Shown piece by piece: positions 23,140-33,589 of a stretch of DNA of 64,000 bases (its first letter is position 1; each line of letters opens with the position of its first letter). The notes beneath the pieces were generated by a model. It was not told the origin of the DNA. It was given only the letters and a program-made list of their open reading frames with translations, and ran no database searches. The stretch comes from Megaustenia siamemsis (lineage: Eukaryota > Mollusca > Gastropoda > Stylommatophora > Ariophantidae). Location: positions 17,239,511-17,303,510 of the forward strand of contig JAVIAB010000047.1 in NCBI GenBank assembly GCA_032433765.1, read 5' to 3'. The position numbers were made by a program, and so were the translations under genes.

Positions 23140-23872
23140 GCGATCAAGACTCAATCAGAGTAGGATTCCAGACTCTCTCATGAAATCAGCTGTCTGTTTA
23201 AGCGAAACGATTGCCCCATATAGTATATCTTCCAGGGAGGTGGACGTGGACCACATTGCTCTTCTCAGGTCTGTGTAATGGGGGCAATCCCGTAGAACAT
23301 GTTTTGTAGTCATATTGTCCAGTGTACAGTGGCATAGGCTGGTTGTACCTATTTTTGAATTTGGTGAACATGAGATTTCTCATTCTATTGTGGCCAGTGC
23401 GTAGGCGAAGTATGATGACTTGATCCCTCCTTGATAGTTGGTGGTATCCGTCACTCTCGTTATGCTTTGGGTGTTCTCGTTTCCATTTTTCATGGAACTG
23501 ACCTTTGAGGATGGATTTGGCTTCATCATAACTGAGCGGATGGTTCTCTTGTGGTAATCTCCCTCCCTCTTTAGCTAATGTGTCTGCGCGTTCGTTCCCG
23601 TGTATATTACAGTGTGATGGTATCCACTGAATGACTACTCTCTTGAAGTTATTGCGTAGTTGGTCCAGGGTTGTTCTCAAGTCATCTAGTTCATTATTCT
23701 TTGGACTTTCTAGAGCTGATAATACTGACAGTGCATCAGTCAGAATCCCCAATTTATTGTGCATGTTATTTTTGTGTTGAGTAGCCAGTGTTGCAGTATC
23801 TCTGATAGCCTCAGTTTCTGCTTTAAAGTTGTTTGAGAATGTTCCAGTAGCTATTGACTTGGTGATCTCGTC
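23084..23872 (-). mobile_element. LINE-E 3' portion with (GA)n tail, in LINE-C
   Basis: 5'-truncated I-group-type LINE. Its 3' end is a (GA)n tail (seen as (CT)n, 23084-23139). Flanks cagttatctt/cagttgtctt (23074-23083, 23873-23882) match at nine of ten bases and fit a target duplication. Confidence 0.8.
23198..23872 (-). pseudogene. RNase H domain and C-terminus of LINE-E polyprotein
   Basis: Open minus-strand frame of 225 codons entering from the truncated 5' end; the first methionine (23764) is not a real start. It contains RNase H signatures: FKAETEAIRDTA (the glutamate position, upstream of that methionine), ILTDALSVLSAL (an aspartate position), and IQWIPSHCNIHGNERADTLA (the histidine/aspartate region). 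A C-terminal RLRTGHNRMRN region follows. RNase H after reverse transcriptase is known from I-group LINEs and would remove RNA during reverse transcription. With no reverse transcriptase or endonuclease left, this is a fragment, though unusually free of stops. Confidence 0.85.
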
Positions 23873-24236
23873 CAGTTGTCTTTTTCGAGTTGTGCTAAGT
23901 AGTTCGTTATATCATTTTCACCTAATTAAGAACTTCATTGTATGTATTCTTTACCTGCCACCCAATTCTCCCTATTTTTCTATAGACACACATTTCAAAG
24001 GTTTCTATTTTCTTCTCTGATTTCTTATTTAATGTCTATGTTTCTGCACCATGTAGGTATGTAGAGTAAATATAACACTTTACAATTCATGGTTTTAATT
24101 TTGGTGTTTTAGTTCTGACATTTTATTTCTCGTGTTTTCTTGTTATACTAGCCCAGCCCACAGTTGTTGCAATATTGGGTCCTCAATATCAGTAAGAGCC
24201 ACCATTAAAGGGAAAGCAGCGATCCTAGCTTCTGTT

Positions 24237-24766
24237 CATCATCATCATTGAGTGTCGTCTCCACATCGAAGGTTGGCTACCATGGAGCGCCATTCCACTC
24301 TGTCTCTTGCTTTGATGGTGCAGATTGTCATAGGTTGACTTGTACATCTTTTGATGTTGCTCGTACATGTTTGTCTTGGTCTGCCTCTGCATCTGCATCT
24401 TTTACATTGTATTTCCCATTTCAATATTACTTTTATTAGGCTGTTGTGTCTTTTAACATGCCCCCCAAAATTTCATTTGTCTTGTTCTAATTGTGTTTAG
24501 TAGTTATCTTTTCATTTTTATTGTTTTAAAACTTCATCATTTGTTTTCTTTTCTTTCCATCCAATTCTACCTATTCTTCTATAAATCCACATTTCAAAGG
24601 CTTCAATTTTCTGTTCTGTTTTTTTTTGTCTAATGTCCATGTTTCTGCACCAAACAAGAATATTAAGAAGATGTAACATTTTGCTATTCTTAGTTTTAGT
24701 CCTGGTGTTATTTGTTTTGATGTTAGTATATTTTTCATGACAATAAAATTACTTTTTGCCATACCA
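24237..24766 (-). mobile_element. LINE-C 3' portion with target-site duplication
   Basis: 5'-truncated copy flanked by a perfect 11-bp repeat tagcttctgtt (24226-24236, 24767-24777). The 5' part encodes IAKCYIFLIFLFGAETWTLD; the rest is frameshifted. Confidence 0.9.
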
Positions 24767-24884
24767 TAGCTTCTGTTAGCCAGCCTGTCTTGACGCAGCC
24801 AACTGATGTTACACTGACCCAGCTATTGCGACCGCAGGTCGCAGGCGCTTATGCTCCCTCTAACGATACTAACTCGAGAAGCAA

Positions 24885-25319
24885 CAATAGTTCCATTGCT
24901 GAGGTTTAGAAGTTCAGCGAATCAATTCAGGGGAAGAGTTATGTTTACAGCACTCGGATAAAATGACAAATCATCATTGAGTGTCGTCTCCACATCGAAG
25001 GTTGGCTACCATGAAGCATATGGGAGGGCCGACCATCTAAGGGCAGAATCCCCCTACAGAAAAGATCATCTGCTACATTGCAGGAAGATTGGGGACAATC
25101 AAAGGCTAAGGAATGCAAACCTAAATAAAATGCTGACTGAAATCGGATGCACTGGGCCACTGGAGCAGAACACAGTGCAACGTTTTAACGGGTGTTCAAT
25201 CAGAGTGGATCTGGCGGACTCTAATTGTGATGTCCTGCCTGTGGGGGCGATCAACACACTTAACCTGACAGCTGACTGCATGTGAGAGTCTGGAATCCTA
25301 CTCTGACTGAGTCCTGATC

Positions 25320-25379
<60 letters not shown>

Positions 25380-25420
25380 GACAAATAATAAAGAACAGAG
25401 AAAAAAAAGACGTTTCCCTC
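24885..25420 (-). mobile_element. SINE-6 fragment interrupted by a chimeric retro-insert
   Basis: The SINE-6 body (gaatcaattcaggggaagag, tttacagcactcgga) lies left of 24971 and resumes after 25386. The insert at 24972-25375 separates the halves. Confidence 0.75.
24972..25375 (+). mobile_element. Chimeric retro-insert: antisense LINE-C end fused to LINE-E 3' end
   Basis: 24972-25018 is the antisense 3' terminus of LINE-C (gtgtcgtctccacatcgaag). 25019-25320 is sense LINE-E C-terminal and 3' sequence (agagtctggaatcctactct as in 23140-23180). 25321-25375 is its (GA)n tail. The whole unit is flanked by a perfect 11-bp repeat aaatgacaaat (24961-24971, 25376-25386), so it inserted as one piece. Confidence 0.8.
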
Positions 25421-25472
25421 TATAATAAAAGTAAAAAGTGAAGTAAAGTACCCCCGTCACGCCAAGTGGCGT

Positions 25473-26634
25473 TACTGAGTTATTGAGTTATTTGCGGGTC
25501 ATCATCATTGCACTCCGAACATGTCCATAGGTGCTCAGATCCACTCCTCAGCAATTCCCTCAGTGTCCAGCGACTGACGACTCCAGTTCTATGTTGGTTG
25601 ATAAGTCTTCTTACACGGCCACCAAGTTTCTCATTTCTGGCTGTGCCCATCTTAACTCCATTTCCATCATCCGAAGAAGTGACGTTGATCTGTGTTTGTC
25701 GAAGTCCTGTGCTCTTCCCACATCTCGAAGGGCATTGATGATGTCCGCCCGATCCATCGGTTGCCCGTCCTCAACGACAGCGCAGCTAGCCAACCTGTCC
25801 GCTCTCTCATTTCCCCGTACTCCCGCATGTCCAGGGACATAGACAAAGGTGACCTTACGTATTTTGGATTTCTGCAACGACTCTACCCATTGCATGCGTA
25901 CAAAGCCCGCCTCCACTTTTTTTTTATCATGCTCATCGAATCACTCAGTATACATGAGTGGGTGCAGTCTTGTGACTCTAACCATTTGAATGCCTTGGTC
26001 ACTGTCATCACCTTCATTGTCATGCTACTCGTGGTCATGGCGTATGCACCACTGTCTTCCTTGGCTATTCTGCCTGCCGAGCGTGCTGTAAATGCCCATG
26101 CACTTCTTTCGTGTCGTCTTACAGATCCGTCTGTATAGATGACTGCATCTTTCTCATCGGTGTTATCGCAGATGAGACCGTTGACCTCAGCATTAACCAC
26201 GACCGGGTTCTGTTCCCTACTTTTCCTGTCGAGTGTGACAATACATGAGAAAGTCCCCTTGAATGACGTAGGCACCGGTATCCACTTCTCACCAACGCTG
26301 ATATTGGTAAGCCCACAGACCTGTTTGATGACATCTTCTGCTCGGCCCACCAATGATTTGCCTCTTTTTAGCCTCGTACCTTTCACTGTGTTGAGCACGT
26401 GGTGCAATGGATGCTCTGTATCTGTACTAATCTTCAGGTATGCTCGTGCTCTCCAGATCTTGATTCTGTCATCCATGGTTGGAAAGTCAAGAAGATACCT
26501 CATTGCTACACAGGGAGTGTCCCTCGTACATCCCAGGATAATGCGCATGGCTTCATTTTGTATTTTCTCCAGCCTATCAATTTGAGTCGTACTGACAGTA
26601 AGAATCGCCAGGGCATACTCGATTGGTGCGAGGA
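25473..26634 (-). mobile_element. LINE-D 3' portion, nested in SINE-1
   Basis: 5'-truncated LINE flanked by a perfect 10-bp duplication caagtggcgt (25463-25472, 26635-26644) drawn from SINE-1. The tail at the left is atgatgatgacccgc (antisense). Confidence 0.9.
25530..26634 (-). pseudogene. LINE-D post-RT region and RNase H domain, frameshifted
   Basis: The upstream frame, open from the truncated 5' edge, contains IEYALAILTVSTTQIDRLEK and MRIILGCTRDTP, typical of the region after reverse transcriptase in I-group LINEs. RNase H follows: VIYTDGS (first aspartate), a helix reading MTMKVMTVTKAF where I would expect the catalytic glutamate at the K, then CILSDSMSM. A run of ten A residues on the minus strand (25916-25925) coincides with a frame change. 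The new frame carries VYVPGHAGVRGNERADRLAS, the last RNase H motif. A further stop follows RNLVAV near 25611, after which the end continues out of frame. It is non-functional. Confidence 0.85.
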
Positions 26635-26817
26635 CAAGTGGCGTATAGGGAATATGGTGTTAGTGACCATAAATTTTACATACCTTCAGCACATGATTTT
26701 TGAGGTAATGTGGTCGGTATTCCGCCCATGCAGATTTACTTTCCCAGAAAAAAAATTCGGTACCCATTTAAGGCTGGGTGAACCCGGATCCCGTCCGTTG
26801 GAATCGAACCCTACGTC

Positions 26818-27315
26818 TTTCTATAATAATATTAATGTATTATTATTGCCTTAAGTGGTTCAGCCAGGTCAGAGACGAGCGATGAGATGCAATGCGGGTC
26901 GTGTGCAAGGTCTGACACGTGATAGCAAAGATCGTTGAACATCGAGATTTCTGTCCTACTTCCCGTCTTCGGCTTGAAAGGACAATAGAAGATATGAGAT
27001 CGGCTGACTGAGCTCCCGTGTCAAGGTCAGCGATCCAAAACTAATGACCCATGACCTTCACCTCTCGGTGGGGCTCCCCAACAGCAGTCGGTATGAAAAT
27101 GGAGTTGTTAAAGAAGCTTAGATCGATTTAGCAATGGTGAGGTCTGTTGATACAAGGGGGACCTAGTATTGCATCACAACCTCTGGGATATACAGGCAAC
27201 AAACGTCTCCTGCAAAACCCGGGAAATTATAAAAGCTATAGAGAAAAAAAACCCACCTCACCAACATCGGTCTAACTACTAAGAGGTATCTTTTGTTGCT
27301 CTGGTCAATTCTACA
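26818..27315. other. No recognised feature
   Basis: Unique-looking sequence. 26960-26985 (cggcttgaaaggacaataga) faintly resembles the SINE-8 3' end. Confidence 0.4.
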
Positions 27316-27319
27316 ATTT

Positions 27320-28134
27320 AATCATCATCATCATCAAGTACCGGGCCTACTGGCGTAGGTGATCATGTCTCTCCACAACTTTCGATCTCGGCAGCTATTT
27401 ATCATTTCTGTTGTTGACCTTCTGCCAAGCCATTCTCTTAAGCTTGCTGTTATTTTTTCTCTTTGCTTCCCTCTATCTCTTCGTCCCTCAATTTTTCTAG
27501 TTGTTACAATATATTCCAGTTGTTCTCTTCTCATTACACGGCCAAAAATGATGATTGTTTCTTCCTAATATTGGAAATTAGCTCTCTTTTTGCTTTGACC
27601 TCTCTCAGAACATCTTCATTACTCTTCTTAGCTGTCCATAGTTCTCTCAACATTCTTCTGTAAAACCATATTTTTACAGACTCCAGTGATTTTCTTGTCT
27701 GTTGTCCTATTGTCCATGATTCGCATCCATATTTTAAGACTGGCTCTACATAACATTTAAGAACTCTTTTTCTTGTTTCTATTGTCACAAATGCCTTGCA
27801 TAGTATCTTCCTCATTTTTTTGGAAAGCTGCTTTTGCCTGTGCCAGTCTGCATCTCACCTCTTTTGTACATCTTCCGTCTGAGGTTAACAAAGTTCCCAA
27901 ATATTTAAATTCATTTACGTGTTTTAATATTGTTCCACTTGTCTTTATTTTGCACTGAGGTGATGTCTTTTTCTTTGTTGTTACCATTACCTCTGTCTTT
28001 TTGCTATTAAGACTGAGTCCTTTATTTTTGCTTTCTTTCACTATAATGTCCAACATTTCTTGTAACTCATTTTCACTCTTAGCGATTAAGACTTTATCAT
28101 TTAGATTGTAACAATTTAATACTAACAACAACAA
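27320..28134 (-). pseudogene. LINE-A reverse transcriptase 3' half
   Basis: The longest LINE-A copy. It enters just at the catalytic box, degraded to LNDKVLIAKSE where a DDT-like sequence is expected. It continues with KKTEVMVTTKKK and FKYLGTLLTSDGRCTKE. A frameshift near 27810 leads to RKILCKAFVTIETRKRVLKC, YGCESWTIGQQTRK, and finally MRREQLEYIVTT and WLGRRSTTEMINSCRDRKLW. The trinucleotide tail is at the left. Dead by 5' truncation and frameshift. Confidence 0.85.
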
Positions 28135-28139
28135 AATAG

Positions 28140-28430
28140 ATCAATTTCTCTTCTACTTTTTCTGTTCTCATTTTTACTTCTCTTTATTTTTACCCTCTTC
28201 TTCTTCTTCCTTCCCATTTTCTACATCTCTTTTTCTTTCTTCTTTATCATCTTCTTGTTTTACTCATTTTCCCCCTTTTCTTCTTTTAATTTTTCGTGGT
28301 CGTCGTCTTCTTTTTCTTTATTCCTCTTTCTTTTCTTCTTTTTTTTCTTTCTTCCATTTTTAAAATTCTTTTTGTTTCGTTCTTTTTCCCCCGTTTCTTC
28401 TTCTTATCTTATTCTCTCTTTTCATTGTTT
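28140..28430 (+). repeat. Pyrimidine-rich tract
   Basis: Irregular TTC/CTT-rich low-complexity sequence beside the 5' end of LINE-A. Confidence 0.85.
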
Positions 28431-28663
28431 GCGTACAATTAGTTCTCGGTCAGTTCGGGTACCGTGATCTTAACGCAGGCAGTTAAACTATGAGCCACTG
28501 GCCGTTGTCAGTCCATGCATCGCTGAGTGTCTGGGGCGGAAATCGTCTTAACAAATTGAGAGCCAGTCTTAGGCTTCTCTCGTCACATTAGGTTCTGTCA
28601 AAGAGAAGAGCTTGAGAGAATTGTGCCATCAGTCACGCTATTTATCTACAGTTATAAGAGTCT

Positions 28664-29757
28664 GGCAAAGGACAAGAGGTAGGGTTCGATCCCAACCGAC
28701 GGCTTCCGGTTAACCCAGCCTTAAATGGGTACCGTATTTTTTTTTTAATGGGGAAAGTAAAGCGGCACCGGCGTAATACCGACCACATTACCCCAAAAAT
28801 CATGTGCTGAAGGTCTGTAAAATTTATGGTCACTAACACCATATTCCCGTTTAGGGTCGTTAACACCATATTCCCTATACGCCACTTGGCGTAACGGGTC
28901 ACTAACACCATATTCCCTACACGCCACTTGGCGTAACGGGTCACTAACACCATATTCCCTACACGCCACTTGGCGTAACGGGTCACTAACACCATATTTC
29001 CTACACGCCACTTGGCGTGACGGGTCACTAACACCATATTTCCTACACGCCACTTGGCGTAACGGGTCACTAACACCATATTTCCTACACGCCACTTGGC
29101 GTAACGGGTCACTAACACCATATTTCCTACACGCCACTTGGCGTAACGGGTCACTAACACCATATTTCCTACACGCCACTTGGCGTAACGGGTCACTAAC
29201 ACCATATTCCCTACACGCCACTTGGCGTAACGGGTCACTAACACCATATTCCCTATACACCACTTGGCGTAACGGGTCACTAACACCATATTCCCTACAC
29301 GCCACTTGGCGTAACGGGTCACTAACACCATATTCCCTACACGCCACTTGGCGTAACGGGTCACTAACACCATATTTCCTACACGCCACTTGGCGTAACG
29401 GGTCACTAACACCATATTCCCTACACGCCACTTGGCGTAACGGGTCACTAACACCATATTTCCTACACGCCACTTGGCGTAACGGGTCACTAACACCATA
29501 TTCCCTATACGCCACTTGGCGTAACGGGTCACTAACACCATATTTCCTACACGCCACTTGGCGTAACGGGTCACTAACACCATATTTCCTACACGCCACT
29601 TGGCGTAACGGGTCACTAACACCATATTCCCTATACGCCACTTGGCGTAACGGGTCAGTAACACCATATTCCCTATACACCACTTGGCGTAACGGGTCAC
29701 TAACACCATATTTCCTACACGCCACTTCGCGTGACGGGTGCTCTTTACTTTACTTAC
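28664..29757 (+). mobile_element. SINE-1 with 3' end expanded into an array
   Basis: SINE-1, truncated within the tRNA head (B box ggttcgatccc kept). Its normal body reaches ggtcactaacaccatattcc; the array follows, then an ordinary end, gtgacgggtgctctttactt. Confidence 0.9.
28853..29735 (+). repeat. 42-bp satellite made from the SINE-1 3' end, about 21 copies
   Basis: Unit gggtcactaacaccatattc + cctacacgccacttggcgtaac. It contains the SINE-1 terminal near-palindrome acgccacttggcgt. Variants alternate (ccctac, ttcctac, ctatac), so homogenisation is incomplete. Minus-strand ORFs of 326-355 codons with a 14-residue period (NMVLVTRYAKWRVG) are artefacts. Confidence 0.95.
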
Positions 29758-29758
29758 T

Positions 29759-30132
29759 ATAGGAGTCTGGGTGGCCTAGAGGCAAGACGTTGAATTCTGC
29801 ACAAGAAGGCCCCGAGTTCAATTGCCAGCATGGGCGGTGGGAACATTTCAAAATTGAACCCGTGGTTTATTAGTAGTTTTACCCTCCCCTGGTCTCTAGG
29901 CAATGAGATCCGATGTCTAGCAATCTCTAAAAATGGCGAAAAACATGAGGTCCCGTGTGCACTTGCGCACGTTAAAGAACAGCTGGCAGTTAAAATTGGA
30001 TAAGAACATGGAGAAAAAAAATTCGCCTCTGTTCCGGGCAAAAATGTTAAGAAAATCTATCAATCGATGCCGAAGACGGATGTGTCGGGTCGAAAGGCGC
30101 AGATATCGTTGCCGTAAACTAGTGACCTTACA
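29759..30132 (+). mobile_element. SINE-7 (tRNA-like head)
   Basis: Head with A-box-like tggcctagaggc and B-box-like gagttcaattgcc. A middle part contains tgcgcacgttaaagaacagc. The end carries gatgtgtcgggtcgaaaggc, a reverse-orientation relative of the SINE-4 module. Edges are uncertain. Confidence 0.6.
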
Positions 30133-30144
30133 TATCCACGGTCA

Positions 30145-30524
30145 TCATCATCATCATGTGCCATACCGGTTGGCGTAGGTGATCATGTCCCTCCACAATC
30201 ATCTATCTACAGTTCATCGTATCAGTTCTGTTGTTGACTGTTTCCCATGCCATGACACCAAGCTATCCAGTATCTTCTCTCTCTGTCGCCCACGATCTCT
30301 CTTTCCTTTTATTTTGCCAGTTGTAACCAAGTATTCCAACTTTCCTCTTCTCATGATGTGCCCGAAAAATGTTGATTGCTTCTTTCTGATGTTTTTTAAG
30401 AGTTCCCTTTTTTTAAGAGACAATGGCTGCGATCTCCGACTAGTATAGTCACCGCCAAGAAGGAAAGGAATGGCAAACTACCTTCTTAAATTGCCTGGAA
30501 TAATCATGACAAATCACAACCTTC
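30145..30524 (-). mobile_element. LINE-B 3' end fused to unrelated 5' sequence, one insertion
   Basis: LINE-B C-terminal sequence (FFGHIMRRGKLEYLVTTGKI) occupies 30145-30416. About 108 bp of other sequence (30417-30524, with aaggaatggcaaactacctt) forms its 5' side. A perfect 12-bp repeat tatccacggtca (30133-30144, 30525-30536) flanks the whole. Confidence 0.75.
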
Positions 30525-30689
30525 TATCCACGGTCACTTAACGCTAAGATGAGGAGATCTACAGTTATGGTCACGTGTATTGTAGCTGGGTCCACAGAAA
30601 AGTCTGTTTCCTGTTGTAACTTTATTGTACAAATGGTGATTCAGTTTGAGGAAATCCATTCATTGTTATCATTATCAGTGTCCGTGTCT

Positions 30690-31284
30690 TCATCATCATC
30701 ATTATCATCATCTTTTTATTCTTCTTCCTCTTCTTGTTCATCTTCTTCTTATTCACAATCACCATCACCATCATCATAATCATCATTATCATCTTCACCA
30801 TCATCATCATCATCATCATCATCAATCATCATCATCATCAATCATCATCATCATCATTATCATCTTCACCATCAATCATCATCATCATTATCATCTTCAC
30901 CATCAATCATCATCATCATTATCATCTTCACCATCATCATCATCATCATTATCATCATCATCATCATCATTATCATCTTCACCATCATCATCATTATCAT
31001 CATCATCTTCTTCTTCTTCTTCTTCTTTTTCATCATCGTCATCGCTATCATCATCATCTTCTTCTTATTCATCATCATCATCATCATCTTTTTCTACTTC
31101 TTATTCATCATCGTCACCAACATCATCATCTTCTTCTAATTCATCATTATCGTTATCATCATCATTATCTTCTTCTGCTTCTTATTCATCGTCATTATCA
31201 CCATCATCATCATCATCGTTATCGTCATCATCATCGTTATCGTCATCATCCTCACTGCCATCTTTCTTCTTATTCTTCTTCTAC
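30690..31284 (+). repeat. (ATC)n microsatellite, compound
   Basis: Long impure tcatca tract with ttcttc interruptions, adjoining the 3' side of an antisense LINE-G end. Serine- and histidine-rich ORFs here are compositional. Confidence 0.95.
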
Positions 31285-31565
31285 CTTTTTAGCTCGCAGT
31301 GGAGCATAGGTCTTCAACAAACACTTTCCAAGTCATTCTGCTTCTTGCCATTCTTTTAAGATCATTCCAAGTCTTCCCATCATCTTCATCTCTGTTTCTA
31401 TCTGTCTTCTCCAAGAATTCCTTGGTCTTCCTCTTTGTCTTTCCCCTGGGGATTCCAAAAAAGGGCCTGTTGTGTAATACTCTCAGTTGGCTTCCGTAGT
31501 GTGTGTCCTATCCAGCGCCATCGACTTCGCTGTATCTCTTTATCCACTGGTATTTGACCGGTACA
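31285..31565 (-). mobile_element. LINE-G 3' end
   Basis: Antisense C-terminal LINE sequence. gcataggtcttcaacaaaca matches the copy at 56135-56455 in reverse. It encodes a FWNPQG...R-type end. 5'-truncated. Confidence 0.7.
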
Positions 31566-31579
31566 TTTCCATCATTCTA

Positions 31580-32265
31580 TGTTAGTGATAAAACAGAAGT
31601 AATGGTTATATCGAAGAAACAATCATCACCATCATGCAGCATAAAAATAAATAAGACAAATCTGAAAGAAGTACAACGTTTCAAATACTTGGACACAATA
31701 ATAACATCAGATGGGAGATGCACCACAGAAATAAAAAGCAGAATAGCTCAGCCCAAAATAACATTTCAGAAAATGAAAAATATCTTATGCAACAAATCTA
31801 TGTCGATAGAAATGAGAAAGAGAGTTCATCGGTGCTATATAGAACCAATTCTGACCTATGGAAGCGAATCATGTACAGTAGACAAACAAATGAAAAGACG
31901 ATTAGAGGCCACAAAGATGGGATTTCTCAGAAGAATGTTGAAAGTTCCCTGGACAGCTAAAAAGACCAATGAGGAAGTTCTCAAAGATGCCAACACAAAA
32001 AGGGAGCTCTTAAAAAACATCAGAAAGAAGCAATCAACATTTTTGGGGCACATCATGAGAAGAAGAAAGTTGGAATACTTGGTTACAACTGGCAAAATAA
32101 AAGGAAAGAGAGATCGCGGACGACAAAGAGAGAAAATACTGGATAGCTTGGTGTTATGGCATGGAAAACAGTCAACAACGGAACTCATACGATGCAGTGT
32201 GGATAGAAGATTGTGGAAGGACATGATCGCCAACGCCAACCGGTACGGCACATGATGATGATGAT
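31580..32265 (+). pseudogene. LINE-B C-terminal ORF, uninterrupted over 220 residues
   Basis: Best LINE-B copy. The frame, ending at 32255, reads KTEVMVISKKQSSPSCSIKI, FKYLDTIITSDGRCTTEIKS, CYIEPILTYGSESCTVDKQM, RRMLKVPWTAKKTNEEVLKD, FLGHIMRRRKLEYLVTTGKI, and WHGKQSTTELIRC, then NANRYGT. The (ATG)n tail follows. It lacks the catalytic reverse transcriptase box and everything upstream. The methionine at 31503 lies in neighbouring LINE-G sequence and is not a native start. This was the thumb/connection end of an ORF2 protein; now a fragment. Confidence 0.85.
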
Positions 32266-32635
32266 ATCAGAATAGATAGGTTATAGAATAAAACAGAGAC
32301 TTGGTAATTTCGTCTTGAAATGCAGAGAAAACCTGGCGGTGAAATTACGTACCAAAAAGGTGGCTACAAGGCATGGCTATCAGATGCGAGCCGGTGCGGT
32401 TAGCTAGTAACTATTCATACGGCAAAGACTGGACTCCGGGCTCCAACGGCAATTGGAACGAAAGAACTTTGCAGCGCAGCTCGAAACCATCCTTATGGAA
32501 ACAATCGATTTGAAGTTACAAGACGCTATCTATATTTACGGCGGCGCATCTGCATTTAGAACCATCGTAAATGATGGGTATGGCGCTATGGTTGTATATC
32601 CGAACGCCCTTTGGGATGATAATCTTTGATTGTAT
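32266..32635. other. No recognised feature
   Basis: Unique-looking sequence. Confidence 0.4.
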
Positions 32636-32862
32636 TTGTGTGTGTGTGTGGTGTGTGGGTGGTGTGTGGGTGGTGTGTGTGTGTGTGTGGTGTGTCTGGT
32701 GTGGTGTGTGTGGTGTGGTGTGTGTGTGTGGTGTGTGTGTGTGGTGTGTGTGTGGTGTGTGTGGTGTGGTGTGTGTGGTGTGGTGTGTGTGTGGTGTGTG
32801 TGGTGTGGTGTGTGTGGTGTGTGTGTGGTGTGTGTGTGTGTGTGTGTGGTGTGTGTGTATAT
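32636..32862 (+). repeat. GTGTGG/(GT)n repeat
   Basis: Compound gtgtgt and gtgtggtgtg tract of about 225 bp. Cysteine/valine plus-strand and histidine/threonine minus-strand ORFs are artefacts. Confidence 0.95.
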
Positions 32863-32974
32863 AACTATTCGACATAATATGTGAATTTTGCATCCCCATA
32901 TTTCAGAAGGCGAATGTAGAGAGTCCTTCCTCTGTTTTGGCACATGATAGCAGGCTAAAACTGAGAACATCAAA

Positions 32975-33415
32975 ATGGTATATCTTCTCAATAACTTCCT
33001 GCAAGGTGCAAAGACATGAACATTAGACAACAAAAACTTAAAATTAGAAAACTGAAGCCTTTGAAATGTTGATTTATAGAAGAACTGGGAGAATCGGATG
33101 GGAGGGGAGAAAAACGGAAGCGAAAAAAACATTGAAGTCTTAAAACAACTAAACATCAGAAGAGAACCACAATTCAAACAAGACATATGAGATTTTTGGG
33201 TCATGTTAAAAGACACAACAGCCTACTAAAAGTAATCTTGGAGGGGAAAATACAAGGTAAAAGAGGCAGAGGCATACCAAGACTAACGTCGAAGAGTATC
33301 ATCAAAAGATAGACAAGTCAGCCTATGAAAACAACCTGCACCATCAAAGCAAGAGACAGAGCGAATAGCGTTCCTTGGTAGCCAACATTCGATGCGGAGA
33401 CGGCACTCAATGTTA
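32975..33415 (+). mobile_element. LINE-C 3' end
   Basis: Sense strand with agatttttgggtcatgttaa, aggtaaaagaggcagaggca and cgatgcggagacggcactca. Stops and frameshifts are present. Confidence 0.8.
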
Positions 33416-33589
33416 ATTAGTAACCTCTTCAAAACAGGGGAATTGTGGACCTTTCTCCTTTAGCAGACAGATGTCGATGGTATTTAGTTTAACTAGTGAC
33501 AGATTGTTGTATCTTTCTTTCTTTCTTTTTGTTTTTCTTCGTTGCTTTCTGTTTAAATGAAGCGATTACTGTTTGTTCTTCAGTTAAGT

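Larger units (their letters stand above)
22255..24165 (-). mobile_element. LINE-C copy broken by three interruptions
   Basis: LINE-C blocks occur at 22255-22312 (3' end), 22588-22708, 23035-23083 and 23873-24165, in collinear antisense order. Between them lie 22313-22587 (unknown sequence with a small repeat), SINE-2 and LINE-E. This is an old LINE-C acting as a landing pad. Confidence 0.75.
25430..26817 (-). mobile_element. SINE-1 split by LINE-D
   Basis: The SINE-1 3' end is at 25430-25472 and its body and B box at 26635-26817. The SINE is 5'-truncated before the A box. Confidence 0.9.

Noticed and set aside
24977..25285. Independent 102-codon gene
   Set aside because: It spans the junction of the chimeric retro-insert; the first part is antisense LINE-C and the rest a degenerate LINE-E C-terminus.
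28642..29725. Minus-strand ORFs of 326 and 355 codons
   Set aside because: They translate the SINE-1-derived 42-bp satellite; the peptide has a 14-residue period only.
30646..31359. Serine/histidine-rich ORFs of up to 237 codons
   Set aside because: They are translations of the (ATC)n tract in different frames.
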